Shown in pieces: positions 7,506 to 17,717 of a stretch of DNA of 64,000 bases. The position numbers were made by a program, and so were the translations under genes. The DNA is from Clostridiaceae bacterium (GTDB taxonomy: Bacteria > Bacillota > Clostridia > Lachnospirales > Lachnospiraceae). Under the pieces are notes generated by a model. It was not told where the DNA came from, did not search any database, and saw only the letters and a list, made by a program, of their open reading frames with translations. The stretch covers positions 1-64,000 of the forward strand of contig CAJTGE010000033.1 of NCBI GenBank assembly GCA_910575795.1, written 5' to 3'. The stretch's first letter is position 1, and each line of letters opens with the position of its first letter.

Positions 7506-10500
7506 TCAACAATTCTTTGAGTGTATCATATCATTCCTTTTTATATCGTTAGTTCCATATGATACAGATCTTTCCGCCACCATAGACAAATTCTGCGGCA
7601 TCTCATATGTATAAGCGCCCGTCTCATCCAAAGTCTTTCTGTCTTTCTTCCTCATCTCCCGATACACCACCTCCGCCAACGCACTCATAATCGCATTATA
7701 TTTAGCCGTATCTTCAAACAAACTCTGATATGACTCCTGCGCCTCCATATATCCATCCTGCGCTGCTGTACCAAACGCTTTAGGAAAAATACTTTCAACA
7801 AAAATCTGCGGATCAGAGGACTGCGCCATCTTTTTCAACTTCTTATCAGAAAGTAGCTTATCTCTCAACGCTGACAGAATAACTTTATCTCCTTCTGTGA
7901 AATTGCCCTTGAACTTTTCATTGATTTTTGCAATCACCTCATCCAAAGGTGTTTTTTCATCCATTCCCTTGACACCTTTATGCTTTGCCGGAACATATAC
8001 AGTCTTTGCTTCATCCAAAGCAATTTCACCCTGAAACGTCTTTTGCAACTTATAATATTCCAGTTTCAGCTTACCCTCCAAGTCAATCAACTCTACAGGG
8101 TCTTTCGGCAATAAACCAATTAAGTATGAACAAAATATATATTCCTTCTGCAACTCTTTATCAAACATTCTCAATATCTGTGATATGTAACTATACCATT
8201 TTATCAAGTTGCGTACCTGTCTGCGGAATTGGTATCTCTCATTTTGAGTCTTTCTATTATAACGGTTAGAAACAGGAAGTAAAATGCTGCTCATCCGCCC
8301 CATTGCCCTATCGTCCTGCCTGCCTTTTTTGTAATACTCGTCTGTAAAAGCTTTAATATCCTCATTCGAGTAAATACCATACGCCCGCAATTCTCTCTGT
8401 GTCTGATACAGCAAATCTGCATTTACTTCTTCCTGTAAAAATGTTTCCTGATAGAATGGCTGAAATGCATCCTTGATATCCTCCGCCTTATTTACAAAAT
8501 CTAATACAAAAGTATCTGTCTTACCCTCGCAAGTGCGATTTAGACGGGATAAAGTCTGTACTGCTTTCACATTCTTTAACTTCTTGTCCACAATCATCGT
8601 ATGTAAAAGCGGCTCATCAAACCCTGTCTGATACTTTTCCGCTACAATCAGCACATTAAAATTGTCATGGAACTCTGCCTTAGTCTGATTCTCCGAAACA
8701 TGAGAACCATCTTTGCGTACATTCAGCTTTGATTCCGTATATTCCTCTCCCTTATCGTCAATCGCACCGGAAAAAGCCACCAAAATATCCACATCATCAT
8801 ATTTCTTTTCCTCAATGTATCGTTTGATTTCGTGGTAATAGCGGACAGCAGCCAGTCTTGACGATGTGATTACCATCATCTTTCCTTTTCCATCAATCTT
8901 ATGCCTTGTGGTATCTCTGAATGTTTCCACAATAATCTGTGATTTCTGACTGATATTATAAGGATGCAACTCTTGATATTTACGGATGACCTTTGCCGCC
9001 CTACTGGACGGAACATCGGGATTATCTACCATAGTCTTTGCAATTCTAAAACAAGTATTATAGGTCATGTAATTCTGAAGGACATCGAGAATAAATTTCT
9101 CCTCAATCGCCTGTCTCATGCTATATACATGGAACGGATGAAACGATCCGTCCTCCTGTTCCTGCCCAAACATTTCCAGCGTGGTCGCCTTTGGTGTAGC
9201 AGTAAACGCAAAAAAGGACAAATTCTTATGCTTGCCTTGGGCAATCATTTCTTTTACAAGCCTGTCCTCCGGATCAACTTCTTCCTCCGCTAAACCTTCA
9301 CGCTCCGCATACTCCCGCAAGGCTTCTTCCGTATCTGCCAGCGCAGTCTTTAATTTAAGCGCCGAACTGCCCGTCTGAGAAGAATGTGCTTCATCTACTA
9401 TCACGGCAAAGCATCTTCCATTTGCCTTATCAACTTCCGTATAAATCACAGGAAATTTTTGCAAAGTCGTAACAATAATGCGCACACCGTCATTAATTGC
9501 ATTTTTCAAATCCTGAGAATTTTTATCTTCTCCTATGGTTTCTATTGCACCTAACTTATGGTCAAATCCCGAAATTGTCTCCTGAAGCTGCGTATCTAAT
9601 ACAGTTCGGTCTGTCACAACAATCACACTGGAAAATATCGGCTTGTTATTTCCATCAAAAAGCGCTGCAAGGCGGTATGCTGTCCACGCGATAGAATTGG
9701 ATTTACCGGAACCGGCACTATGTTGAATAAGATAATTCTTACCAGCGCCATTTGTCCGTACATCTGCAATAAGTTTCCGAACTACATCTAACTGATGGTA
9801 ACGTGGAAATATCAATGTCTTCTTTCTCTGTAAATTGATAAATTTCTGGATAATATCCAACATACTATCTTTCTGAAATACATTTTCCCAAAGGTAAGCT
9901 GTAGGATATCCGTCCGGATTGGGCGGATTTCCTGCCCCGCCATCAGCCCCTGCTCCATTAGAGCCTTGATTAAAAGGTAAGAAGCAGGTGTATTTCCCTG
10001 CCAACTTTGTTGTCATCCAAACTTCCGTATGGTCTACGCAAAAATATGCTAAAATTCTCTTATTAAACTGAAAACATATATCTCGCGGGTCTCTGTCATA
10101 CATCCATTGGCTCTTGGCATTATCCACATTCTGCCCTGTGTACTGGTTTTTCAGTTCAAAAGCAAACACCGGAATCCCATTTACCACAAGAACCATATCC
10201 ACCGACTTTTTCGTGTCTGCGGAATAATACCATTGCCGATAGCACTCTACTTCATTTTCCGCATATTGAATCCCTGCTGTATCATTCAACGCAGACTCCG
10301 GCTTAAAATAGCAGACTTTAAAGGTAGTGCCCCTGTGCTTGAATCCGTTTCGCAAGACATGCAGCACTCCATCCATATCACAGGCATTATTAAAAACAAC
10401 ACAGAATTTGCGCACAGGATCTATATCATTCTGCCGTTCAAATGCCGCCCACTCCCTCGGTTGAGTACGTTGAATAAAAGCAATCAGTTTATTCGGATAT

Positions 10501-10616
10501 AAACCCAACTTGGGATTGTATGTTCCATTTCCCTGTGTATATCCACCTTCAGTTGATATAAGAAAAGTTTCAATATCTGATTCAAATTGTTTTTCTGTAG
10601 TAACTGTTATGCTCAT
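7506..10616 (-). CDS. hsdR: Type I restriction enzyme, R subunit (HsdR)
   Basis: About 1036 residues, the usual HsdR length. An N-terminal nuclease domain has the D-x(n)-E-x-K core ([19 protein letters not shown], about 140-157), followed by a superfamily 2 helicase motor with Walker A SAGSGKS (about 300-306), DEAH in [11 protein letters not shown] and TATP in [10 protein letters not shown]. With HsdM and HsdS it translocates and cuts unmodified DNA. The start at 10616 is chosen because GGAGGAAG precedes it. It overlaps the stop codon of the DUF1016 gene as ATGA, so the two are coupled. Nothing looks broken. Confidence 0.95.
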   Translation of the reverse strand: MSITVTTEKQFESDIETFLISTEGGYTQGNGTYNPKLGLYPNKLIAFIQRTQPREWAAFERQNDIDPVRKFCVVFNNACDMDGVLHVLRNGFKHRGTTFKVCYFKPESALNDTAGIQYAENEVECYRQWYYSADTKKSVDMVLVVNGIPVFAFELKNQYTGQNVDNAKSQWMYDRDPRDICFQFNKRILAYFCVDHTEVWMTTKLAGKYTCFLPFNQGSNGAGADGGAGNPPNPDGYPTAYLWENVFQKDSMLDIIQKFINLQRKKTLIFPRYHQLDVVRKLIADVRTNGAGKNYLIQHSAGSGKSNSIAWTAYRLAALFDGNNKPIFSSVIVVTDRTVLDTQLQETISGFDHKLGAIETIGEDKNSQDLKNAINDGVRIIVTTLQKFPVIYTEVDKANGRCFAVIVDEAHSSQTGSSALKLKTALADTEEALREYAEREGLAEEEVDPEDRLVKEMIAQGKHKNLSFFAFTATPKATTLEMFGQEQEDGSFHPFHVYSMRQAIEEKFILDVLQNYMTYNTCFRIAKTMVDNPDVPSSRAAKVIRKYQELHPYNISQKSQIIVETFRDTTRHKIDGKGKMMVITSSRLAAVRYYHEIKRYIEEKKYDDVDILVAFSGAIDDKGEEYTESKLNVRKDGSHVSENQTKAEFHDNFNVLIVAEKYQTGFDEPLLHTMIVDKKLKNVKAVQTLSRLNRTCEGKTDTFVLDFVNKAEDIKDAFQPFYQETFLQEEVNADLLYQTQRELRAYGIYSNEDIKAFTDEYYKKGRQDDRAMGRMSSILLPVSNRYNRKTQNERYQFRRQVRNLIKWYSYISQILRMFDKELQKEYIFCSYLIGLLPKDPVELIDLEGKLKLEYYKLQKTFQGEIALDEAKTVYVPAKHKGVKGMDEKTPLDEVIAKINEKFKGNFTEGDKVILSALRDKLLSDKKLKKMAQSSDPQIFVESIFPKAFGTAAQDGYMEAQESYQSLFEDTAKYNAIMSALAEVVYREMRKKDRKTLDETGAYTYEMPQNLSMVAERSVSYGTNDIKRNDMIHSKNC

Positions 10617-11704
10617 GATTCTTCCTCCGCAATCCATTGTCTGAGCTTATCCTGTAATAACTTTTTATCCGGTAAATAAAGTTTATATTGAGAAGCATAA
10701 ATATTCGCATCTTTGGGCAGAGTAATCTCTACCAGTGCATCATTCGCTTCCCTACACATCAGAATGCCAATTGTCGGATTTTCTTCATCAAGTTTTTCAT
10801 ATCGGTCATAGTAATTCACATACATCTGCATCTGTCCGATATCCTGATGCGTCAGCTTGTCTACTTTTAAATCAATCAAAACATAACAACGTAAAAGTCG
10901 ATTATAAAAGACCAAATCTACATAATAATTGTCTTCATTAAAAGTAAATCGTTTTTGTCTTGCCTCAAAGAGATAACCCTTACCCAACTCAAGCAAAAAC
11001 TTTTGAAGCTTATCGATGATAGCGGTTTCCAAATCACTTTCAGAATATTCTGCTTTTTCCTCCAAGCCAAGAAACTCTAATACAGTAGGTTGTTTCACAA
11101 TATCCTTTGGATTAGCAATTACATTTCCCTCTCTTGCCAATCGCATTACGGCATCCTTATCTCTGCTAAGTGCCAGTCTTTCATACAAGCTGGAATTATA
11201 TTGCCTTTGCAATGTTCTGATTCCCCATCCAGATTTAGCAGATTCTATCTCATAAAAACTTCGTTCCTCTTTATTTTCAATTCGCATAAGCTGTAAATAA
11301 TGCGACCAAGACACAATAAATGGCGGATTTTCTTCCAATTGCCTAAACACTGTTTCAGTTTTTTCGATTGCAAATTGCCTAAACACTGTTTCGGCAATTC
11401 GATCTTCATAATTCAAATAAAAACGTCTAAAAAATTCTAAATTTGCCTTTGAAAAACCTCTGCCAAACTTTTCTGTCAAGTGATCAGACAAAGCTTTTAT
11501 AACCTTTTTCCCATATTGAGCACGCTCCTGCCCTTCCTGCTGTACCTCTACAATCCATTTGCCAAGAGAATAATATGTCATAAGCTGCACCAAGTTTACC
11601 TGTTTTGCAACAAATTGTCTCGCATATTGTATTAAATCAATCGAATTAGCAATCAATGTATCCAACGACTGATTTGCTTCTATCATTTCATTTTTGTTGT
11701 CCAT
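10613..11704 (-). CDS. DUF1016/YhcG-type PD-(D/E)xK nuclease-domain protein
   Basis: 363 residues. The N-terminal half matches the DUF1016 helical region ([37 protein letters not shown]). The C-terminal half carries a PD-(D/E)xK-like core ([22 protein letters not shown] followed by [11 protein letters not shown]). Such proteins are often found within type I R-M loci, and their role is unknown. The gene lies between hsdS and hsdR, 46 bp after hsdS, and its stop overlaps the hsdR start. The start at 11704 is preceded by GGAAGGAG. An in-frame 36-bp duplication (20-bp identical cores at 11337-11356 and 11373-11392) repeats the peptide ETVFRQ. Confidence 0.85.
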   Translation of the reverse strand: MDNKNEMIEANQSLDTLIANSIDLIQYARQFVAKQVNLVQLMTYYSLGKWIVEVQQEGQERAQYGKKVIKALSDHLTEKFGRGFSKANLEFFRRFYLNYEDRIAETVFRQFAIEKTETVFRQLEENPPFIVSWSHYLQLMRIENKEERSFYEIESAKSGWGIRTLQRQYNSSLYERLALSRDKDAVMRLAREGNVIANPKDIVKQPTVLEFLGLEEKAEYSESDLETAIIDKLQKFLLELGKGYLFEARQKRFTFNEDNYYVDLVFYNRLLRCYVLIDLKVDKLTHQDIGQMQMYVNYYDRYEKLDEENPTIGILMCREANDALVEITLPKDANIYASQYKLYLPDKKLLQDKLRQWIAEEES

Positions 11705-11750
11705 CCATTCTCCTTCCAATCTATTTCATGCTACGGGTAAATACTGCACC

Positions 11751-13040
11751 TTATGCTTGCTTTTCCTGTGGCACTTCCTTTTTCCCTGTCACATATTCGT
11801 AAATTAAAGATTTTTTATAATTCTCTATCTCGGAGAGATATTGCTCTTTCTTTGCAATAAGTTCATCTATTGCTAAACATTTTTTGTCGAGATAATTTGC
11901 TATCTCTTGCTGTTCTTCATAACTTGGCACGGTAATAGAAAAATTCAGGAACTTATCTGCCTGCAATCTCCATCTCCCTAATCCACTTACACCTTGCCCC
12001 AATCCATAAAAGATACGGTTCGTATAACACATCTGCATCAAATATAAATAGTATTGACTGCAATACTTATCCTTATCAATTAATCCAAACACTCTATAAT
12101 CAGGACTTGTTACCCCTTCATATTTAGAAACATCCACCCATCCGGTTAGTAAATCCATATGATTCATTGCGAAGTCGCCTATATGTACCAATTGATAATT
12201 ACTATAGTTCTCAGCTAACTGTCCTTCATTCTTCGATAAATCTTTCGGCTTAATTCCCTTTTGCGTTATGGATAAAACCGTATGTCCTTCTTTTCCTGCT
12301 ATGTCTTTCTGAATTTTGAAAATATATTTAATCTTTCTCATTTCCCAATCGCTAAGAATCTGTCCGAACCATGTGCTTTGACTATCCTTCATTTCTCTGT
12401 TACCTCGTATGCCTTTGGTAACAGCCTGAGTAATAACAGCTTGCTTTAACTTTTTGTATTCTTCTATACTTGAACGAGTCTTTTCAAGAACACTATCAAT
12501 TTCGACACACATTTCATCCAAAAAATTTGATATATCTTTTTGCTCTCTAAGCGAAGGAACCACACACTCTATATTTCCTTGATTTGTGGCATTGATTATT
12601 TGCAAAACATTTCCGTTTCCATATAGCAAATATCTTGACTCCTGCGCAAGAGTTAAATAATATCCATATTTCCAATACATTCTATCATTATAAATCAATG
12701 CGTTAATTTGCTGATTGCAACAACCTTCAACTAGCGAGTATCCAACTTTCCCTAAACTGCCTATACAACACACATAAACAGTATTAGGCGGCATCACTCT
12801 TGCAGCATTACGTCCTTCTAAAGTCAAATAATCTGTTGTATAGGTAATTGGATATCCTGTTCCCAAATTATTAGGTTTTATCCATAGTATTCCTTCATCA
12901 GCGTAAAATAACGCTTCATCAGCCTTAGATGGTGTATTGCCTGTCTGAATTTTTGCAAACCTTTTTAGTGGTGCGATTTTCCACGCCTTTGGTATCTCCC
13001 CAATCCACTCAATCCCACTATCCTTCATCTCCCTAGCCAT
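11751..13040 (-). CDS. hsdS: Type I restriction enzyme, specificity subunit (HsdS)
   Basis: 429 residues in two similar halves. Each starts with a short amphipathic opening (KDSGIEWIGEIPKAWK and KDSQSTWFGQILSDWE), followed by a target-recognition domain and a conserved coiled-coil spacer (QKDISNFLDEMCVEIDSVLE and QQEIANYLDKKCLAIDELIA). The two domains differ in sequence, as expected for recognition of a bipartite site. The gene starts 2 nt after hsdM, with GGAGGAGAAATAGGT before the ATG. HsdS sets DNA specificity of the methyltransferase and nuclease complexes. No second, silent hsdS copy or inverted repeats for shuffling were seen nearby. Confidence 0.94.
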   Translation of the reverse strand: MAREMKDSGIEWIGEIPKAWKIAPLKRFAKIQTGNTPSKADEALFYADEGILWIKPNNLGTGYPITYTTDYLTLEGRNAARVMPPNTVYVCCIGSLGKVGYSLVEGCCNQQINALIYNDRMYWKYGYYLTLAQESRYLLYGNGNVLQIINATNQGNIECVVPSLREQKDISNFLDEMCVEIDSVLEKTRSSIEEYKKLKQAVITQAVTKGIRGNREMKDSQSTWFGQILSDWEMRKIKYIFKIQKDIAGKEGHTVLSITQKGIKPKDLSKNEGQLAENYSNYQLVHIGDFAMNHMDLLTGWVDVSKYEGVTSPDYRVFGLIDKDKYCSQYYLYLMQMCYTNRIFYGLGQGVSGLGRWRLQADKFLNFSITVPSYEEQQEIANYLDKKCLAIDELIAKKEQYLSEIENYKKSLIYEYVTGKKEVPQEKQA

Positions 13041-13042
13041 AC

Positions 13043-14806
13043 CTATTTCTCCTCCGCAAACAACTTCTCCAAAGAAGCAGAAATATCAGCCTCCAGCACA
13101 TGAATCCGAGCCACGATATCCTCCACCTTTTCCGGTGCCTGATACTCATAGAAATACCTTGTCATAGGTATCTCATACCCTACCTTCGTTTTTTTCTTAT
13201 CAATCCATGCGTCCTCTGCATATGGCAGAACTTCTCTCTCAAAGTATCTATCAATATCCTGCACCAACGGTACATTCTCTGTATCACGCAGACTTACATC
13301 CGCAACAACTTTCCCTTTTTTCAGGACGATTTCTCCATTTTCATCTCGCAAAGGTCTTTCCACCACAATTTTGTTATATCCGAACTCTACCGTCTCAAAG
13401 ATTTTACTCTCACAATAGACTCCGCTTTTATCTCCATACACAGCACAGTTTTCAAAAGAACCATAAGCCTTTACAATCAGTTCCCGACACTGATCCGTAA
13501 TATCGTTTCTTTTCGTTCCAATGCTCTTTCTCCTTGCCTCATAACAATGAGAGGCATCTATAAGCTGTACTTTTCCTTCCCGATATGTCGGTTTATTCTT
13601 GGAACAAATCCAAATGTATGTACTGATACCTGTATTCATGAACATATCCGTAGAAAGCTGCACGATACAATCCAGCCAGTCATTTTCCAAAATATATCTT
13701 CTAATCTCTGACGAACCGCTTCCTGCATCTCCTGAAAACAACGGAGAACCATTTTGTATAATCGCCATCTTCCCGTTCGGTGCAAGCTTAGAAAGCCCAT
13801 TTAACACAAACAACTGCTGCCCGTCACTGATTTTAGGAAGTCCGGGCGCAAATCTGCCCTGTTCTCCTCTTGCAGCTTCTTCTTCTACTTTTTTCTGTTC
13901 GCGTTTCCAGTCAATTCCAAAAGGTGGATTAGAAATACAATAATCAAAGGTAAATCCTTCAAACTGGTCGTCTGACAAAGTATCTCCGAACCTCATATTG
14001 TCCGGATCTCCTCCACGAATCATCATATCTGCTTTTGCGATCGCATAAGTAGACGGATTGAACTCCTGTCCGAAACAAGTAACCTCTATATCACTGTTCA
14101 AATCATGGATTCTCTCTTCCATACAGGAAAGCATCTGAGATGTTCCCATCGTCATATCATAAACCGTCATTCCGCCTGTGTCTAAATTGGCATCCGCAAG
14201 CAGCAAATCTGTCATAAGGTAAATAATATCCCTACTGGTAAAATGCGCTCCTGCTTCCTCTCCAAATGACTCTGAAAATCGGCGCACTAAGTCTTCAAAA
14301 ATATAACCGCAATCCACAGCGCTGATTTTATCTGCGCCTAAATATCCTTTTTCAGAATTAAACTCCTTAATAATCAGATACAGCGTATTGCTCTCCACCA
14401 TTCTTTTGATGATATTATCAAAATCAAACTTAGAAAGAACATCCTGCGCATTTGCAGAGAAACCAGCTAAATAGTCTCTAAAGTTCGTTTCTATATTATC
14501 AGGATCAGCCAGAAGCGTCTCAAACGTAAATTTGCTTGTATTATAAAACTGATAGCCTGATGCCCTTGTCAAAAAACCGTCAATGACCGCCAAATGCTTC
14601 ACTTTTTCGTACTGCGCAAGCACGTTATCATGAGTAGGCAATAAGCAATCATGAAATCTTTTCACTACTGTCATCGGTAAGATAACAAGACCATATTCAT
14701 GCGGCTTGAACGGTCCCCGAAGCATATCTGCAACATTCCAAATGACAGTTGCCTTTTCTGCAATATTTATTCCAACATCACTGATTTTATCGTTGCTCAT
14801 CCCCAT
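13043..14806 (-). CDS. hsdM: Type I restriction enzyme, modification subunit (HsdM)
   Basis: 587 residues. An N-terminal HsdM_N helical region is followed by an N6-adenine methyltransferase domain. Motif IV is NPPF (YCISNPPFGIDW). The SAM-binding motif I reads VYDMTMGTSQML, where the usual form is DPACGTGG or DPTMGSG, so it is a variant. The gene overlaps the upstream XRE regulator by 20 nt. ATG codons at 14806 and 14800 are both possible, GAGGAAG lying just upstream. It methylates host DNA at the site chosen by HsdS. Confidence 0.93.
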   Translation of the reverse strand: MGMSNDKISDVGINIAEKATVIWNVADMLRGPFKPHEYGLVILPMTVVKRFHDCLLPTHDNVLAQYEKVKHLAVIDGFLTRASGYQFYNTSKFTFETLLADPDNIETNFRDYLAGFSANAQDVLSKFDFDNIIKRMVESNTLYLIIKEFNSEKGYLGADKISAVDCGYIFEDLVRRFSESFGEEAGAHFTSRDIIYLMTDLLLADANLDTGGMTVYDMTMGTSQMLSCMEERIHDLNSDIEVTCFGQEFNPSTYAIAKADMMIRGGDPDNMRFGDTLSDDQFEGFTFDYCISNPPFGIDWKREQKKVEEEAARGEQGRFAPGLPKISDGQQLFVLNGLSKLAPNGKMAIIQNGSPLFSGDAGSGSSEIRRYILENDWLDCIVQLSTDMFMNTGISTYIWICSKNKPTYREGKVQLIDASHCYEARRKSIGTKRNDITDQCRELIVKAYGSFENCAVYGDKSGVYCESKIFETVEFGYNKIVVERPLRDENGEIVLKKGKVVADVSLRDTENVPLVQDIDRYFEREVLPYAEDAWIDKKKTKVGYEIPMTRYFYEYQAPEKVEDIVARIHVLEADISASLEKLFAEEK

Positions 14807-15020
14807 CAGCTTCCTCCTGTGTTTTTTTATAGTTTACCAAATCTGCAAAATCACAATCAAGTTTCTCACATATACGTTCCAGAACAGATAAATTCACAGA
14901 CTCTCCGTTTGTCATTTTTGCCATAGTACTAGAGCTTAGCCCCGTACTTTTACATAAATCGCCCTTTTTCATACCCTTATCAATCAATAACTTCCATAAT
15001 CCGTTATAACTGATTGCCAT
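14787..15020 (-). CDS. XRE-family regulator heading the type I R-M operon
   Basis: 77 residues, almost entirely one Cro/CI helix-turn-helix (KKGDLCKSTGLSSSTMAKMT followed by NGESVNLSVLERICEKLDCD). It is the first gene of the hsd operon and its end overlaps hsdM, so it is probably an autoregulator that controls expression of the R-M genes. A perfect 14-bp palindrome at 15105-15118 overlaps the likely -35 region of the operon promoter and is the obvious candidate operator. Confidence 0.88.
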   Translation of the reverse strand: MAISYNGLWKLLIDKGMKKGDLCKSTGLSSSTMAKMTNGESVNLSVLERICEKLDCDFADLVNYKKTQEEADGDEQR

Positions 15021-15082
15021 AATATAGTTCCTCTTGCTTTCTACAAATCAGCGTTTCATAATTCATATTAAATCATAGCATC

Positions 15083-15118
15083 ATTATACCAAATATGCAA
15101 TTTGAATATTCGAATATT
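15083..15118 (-). promoter_or_regulatory. Candidate promoter and operator of the R-M operon
   Basis: On the minus strand a TATAAT box (15083-15088) lies 17 nt from a weak -35 region that falls inside the perfect palindrome AATATTCGAATATT (15105-15118). Binding of the adjacent XRE protein there would block the polymerase. Inferred from position only. Confidence 0.5.
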
Positions 15119-15142
15119 GTAATTTAAAAATCAAATATCTGT

Positions 15143-15541
15143 TTATTTCAACGTCTCTATCAAAAGATTTAATGATACTGCGGTTTCTTCATTTAATTTC
15201 TTTTCGCTTTCATTCCTAGCATGAATGTCCGCTATCTCATGCATGACATCTATAATGATATATGCATCTTCTTTAGTCGGCTTATCTGCACTTCCATTAT
15301 TTAGCACCAATTGTACAGACTTTAAAAAAATTATAGTAACCGAATATCGCTCCTCGTCAACATCAAAGTTATCTTTTATAAATTTGATTAAATATTCTGC
15401 TGATTTCAGCATTTGTGAAACCGTCAAATTCTCTTTTCCATTTGTAGCAAGAACCGTATTCCCCTGCAATTTTCCATGTGGAGCTGCAAATAACTCCTTA
15501 ATTCCTATTTTTTCCATAAGGTCTTGCGCACTTTTCAGCAT
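15143..15541 (-). CDS. Hypothetical protein, 132 residues
   Basis: I do not recognise this protein. It is acidic and looks mostly helical, with no signal peptide, membrane segment or cysteine motif. It lies between the R-M operon and tnpV on the same strand. A GGAGGGAG ribosome site sits just before its ATG, which supports real translation. It is probably part of the element's cargo or maintenance set. Confidence 0.65.
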   Translation of the reverse strand: MLKSAQDLMEKIGIKELFAAPHGKLQGNTVLATNGKENLTVSQMLKSAEYLIKFIKDNFDVDEERYSVTIIFLKSVQLVLNNGSADKPTKEDAYIIIDVMHEIADIHARNESEKKLNEETAVSLNLLIETLK

Positions 15542-15618
15542 CAGACTCCCTCCTTCAAATCATCATAAATACATAATACTCTTTTTCCAATGATAAATCA
15601 GCATATATATGATAAAAA

Positions 15619-15651
15619 GTAGCAAGAACTTTTTTATTTTGTTCTTGCTAC
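15619..15651. terminator. Bidirectional-looking terminator after tnpV
   Basis: The perfect 11-bp stem GTAGCAAGAAC / GTTCTTGCTAC is flanked by T-rich tracts on both sides. It ends the mobilization transcript (mobC, relaxase, tnpV), which runs on the minus strand. Confidence 0.75.
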
Positions 15652-15658
15652 TTTTCAC

Positions 15659-16012
15659 TCATAAGCAATAAATGATTTCTTCCCTCACAATCTCCTCTGC
15701 CCTTTCCCGAATATTGTTCATTCGCTTTACCCAGAGCATCTGATTCTGCACCTTTAACTGTTCCGTCACTCCCTCCTGCTTTGCCATCTGCTCCACAAGT
15801 AAATCAAATCTTTCCTCTGACTGTTCCTGTATCATAAGCAAATGTTTCTTCAATTCGCCTGATAACAGTAATCCCGAATAAATACCTCTCCTATGGTTCT
15901 CCAAGTAAGATTTTCTCATCAATCCGAACTTTCTCAGTTCTCCATCCGGTTCCGGATCAGGAATCAAGTTCGGTATCAGATAATCTCCACACTTTTCATA
16001 TGTTATGTTCAT
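15659..16012 (-). CDS. tnpV: TnpV-like transposon-encoded protein
   Basis: 117 residues. The pattern TYEKCGDYLIPNL ... KFGLMRKSYLENHRRGIYSG ... SEERFDLLVEQMAKQEGVTE ... NQMLWVKRMNNIRERAEEIV follows the TnpV family found in clostridial mobile elements. The function of TnpV is unknown. It was first seen in chloramphenicol-resistance transposons. It lies 20 bp downstream of the relaxase gene, an arrangement common in mobilizable elements of this group. Confidence 0.85.
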   Translation of the reverse strand: MNITYEKCGDYLIPNLIPDPEPDGELRKFGLMRKSYLENHRRGIYSGLLLSGELKKHLLMIQEQSEERFDLLVEQMAKQEGVTEQLKVQNQMLWVKRMNNIRERAEEIVREEIIYCL

Positions 16013-16032
16013 AGCAATTTCCTCTCTCTTTC

Positions 16033-17427
16033 TTATAGACTCATTTCTTGTTTCCGATCAGGCTTTGTTCTTTCCTGCTTTTCTTTTTCAATCCCTAAAT
16101 ACTGCCTTATGTTTTTCAACTGCTTATCCGCTTCAGCCACCTCTTTTTCTGCTATCTGATATGTTTTCTTCAATTTTGCTTTTTGTACCGTCATTGCATC
16201 ATATTCCGCCTGCATCTTTTCCATATCCAGTGAAGCTGTCTTTATCCCATACCGCCTCAGCATATTTTCAGCACCGCCAAAGAGGATGATCTGTGTTTCA
16301 TGGCTTCGGAAATAAGCATCCCGATCTTTCGCTTTTTCATATCCCCGCTGGTATTTCCTGTTTGCCACATACTGCTTCGCATATTTTAGGATTTCCGCTT
16401 TGGCTTTCATCTCATGTTCCAAATCTACGATTTCACTTCGTGCCGTATTTGCCGTGGCATTTTTCTCTGCAATTTTCCGTTCCAGTTCCTCTACAGAACC
16501 GCCCTCTGCATAACTCGCCGCAGCAATCTTTAAATTCTGTATATCCGCCCAATGTTTTAACGCACCACTCTCTTGAAACTTCTCCTGATCCGTATCAATC
16601 AAAGTGCGCTTTGCATCCAGTCGCTTCGGAAAGGGAATTTTCTTTTTTACGGGAAAATTTTCCTGTGTCATTACACATTTTTCAATCCGCTCTCTGATTG
16701 CTTCTTTCGTATATCCCACACCGAAATTTCTTTCACTGACACGTGTAAATCGGCTCTGTCCCAATGCGCAAAATGACAGATATTTCAATGCATTGTCTCC
16801 AAAAGTTTCCCCTTTTACCTCGTATCCTTTTGTCTGCATCCGACTGATAAAATCTTCATAGCTGTGTGCTTCACGAACGGCATTGTCCATATCATATTTC
16901 ATCTGTGCTTTCCACGAAGTTCCCACCTTTGCCATCTGCCACTCATAATGTGTCATGCCTTTTTGCCCTGCCGGAATAATAACCGACAATCCATGTTCTC
17001 TGCATAGTTCATCTGACAGATTTCTAATATGACGATAAGTGCGCTTGCAGTCATTATATTTTTTATGCTCCACATTATCAACCGCACAGAAAATGATATG
17101 ATTATGACAGTGTTCCTTGTCTATATGCGTTGCAATGACATAACTGTATTTATTTTCTAACAACTTGTCCGCAAGCTCTATCCCAACCTGATGAGCCGTA
17201 TCAAAATCCACTTCGCCGAGTGCAAATGACTGGATCAGATGAAACGCCTGCTTATTACCCACACCGGACGACTTTGACAACGCATCCATAAAATCATAAT
17301 GCGCTGTCTCTATCCCACAGGCAAAGGAATCTATCAAAATCTGTCCGTCAGTTTTCTCCGGATTGCAGATATATTTTAATGCTTTCTGTACGGTTGATTT
17401 GACAGCATGGATTCGTGTGTATGCCAT
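16033..17427 (-). CDS. Relaxase (MobA/VirD2-type mobilization nuclease)
   Basis: 464 residues. An N-terminal relaxase domain of the MOBP type has a candidate nucleophile tyrosine in ALKYICNPEKT (near residue 19) and the metal-binding histidine motif HIDKEHCHNHIIF (near 110-122). The C-terminal 200 residues are charged and predicted coiled coil. The enzyme nicks oriT and leads the strand into a recipient. It overlaps mobC by 52 bp, so the two are coupled. No coupling protein or mating-pair genes follow, so transfer needs a helper conjugative element. Confidence 0.93.
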   Translation of the reverse strand: MAYTRIHAVKSTVQKALKYICNPEKTDGQILIDSFACGIETAHYDFMDALSKSSGVGNKQAFHLIQSFALGEVDFDTAHQVGIELADKLLENKYSYVIATHIDKEHCHNHIIFCAVDNVEHKKYNDCKRTYRHIRNLSDELCREHGLSVIIPAGQKGMTHYEWQMAKVGTSWKAQMKYDMDNAVREAHSYEDFISRMQTKGYEVKGETFGDNALKYLSFCALGQSRFTRVSERNFGVGYTKEAIRERIEKCVMTQENFPVKKKIPFPKRLDAKRTLIDTDQEKFQESGALKHWADIQNLKIAAASYAEGGSVEELERKIAEKNATANTARSEIVDLEHEMKAKAEILKYAKQYVANRKYQRGYEKAKDRDAYFRSHETQIILFGGAENMLRRYGIKTASLDMEKMQAEYDAMTVQKAKLKKTYQIAEKEVAEADKQLKNIRQYLGIEKEKQERTKPDRKQEMSL

Positions 17428-17717
17428 ACCTGTTTCATCAGCTCCTTTAATTCTTCTATATCATCCTGATAAGTGTTACCCGTAGAACTTATCCTTGCTG
17501 CTATCTGATTCAGGCTTTTGCTGATTCTGCTTAGATTGACATTGTAATCATGCAGTTCCGAGTAATCTACAAAGTAAGTATATCCGTACAATATCAAGTG
17601 CCGAAGATAATCGTTTTTGTTCCTATACTCTGCATTTTTACATTTGACATCTAAGATATACTTCTCATCATCACTCAGACGTAAAATAAGCTGATTCTTT
17701 CGATTTCGTTTTTCCAT
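17376..17717 (-). CDS. mobC: MobC-like relaxosome accessory protein
   Basis: 113 residues from the ATG at 17717, which is preceded by GGAGG six bases upstream. The N terminus resembles a ribbon-helix-helix DNA-binding segment (QLILRLSDDEKYILDVKCKN), and a MobC-type helical part follows (NLSRISKSLNQIAARISSTG). MobC proteins bind near oriT and help the relaxase open the nick region. It lies directly upstream of, and overlaps, the relaxase gene. Confidence 0.85.
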   Translation of the reverse strand: MEKRNRKNQLILRLSDDEKYILDVKCKNAEYRNKNDYLRHLILYGYTYFVDYSELHDYNVNLSRISKSLNQIAARISSTGNTYQDDIEELKELMKQVWHTHESMLSNQPYRKH

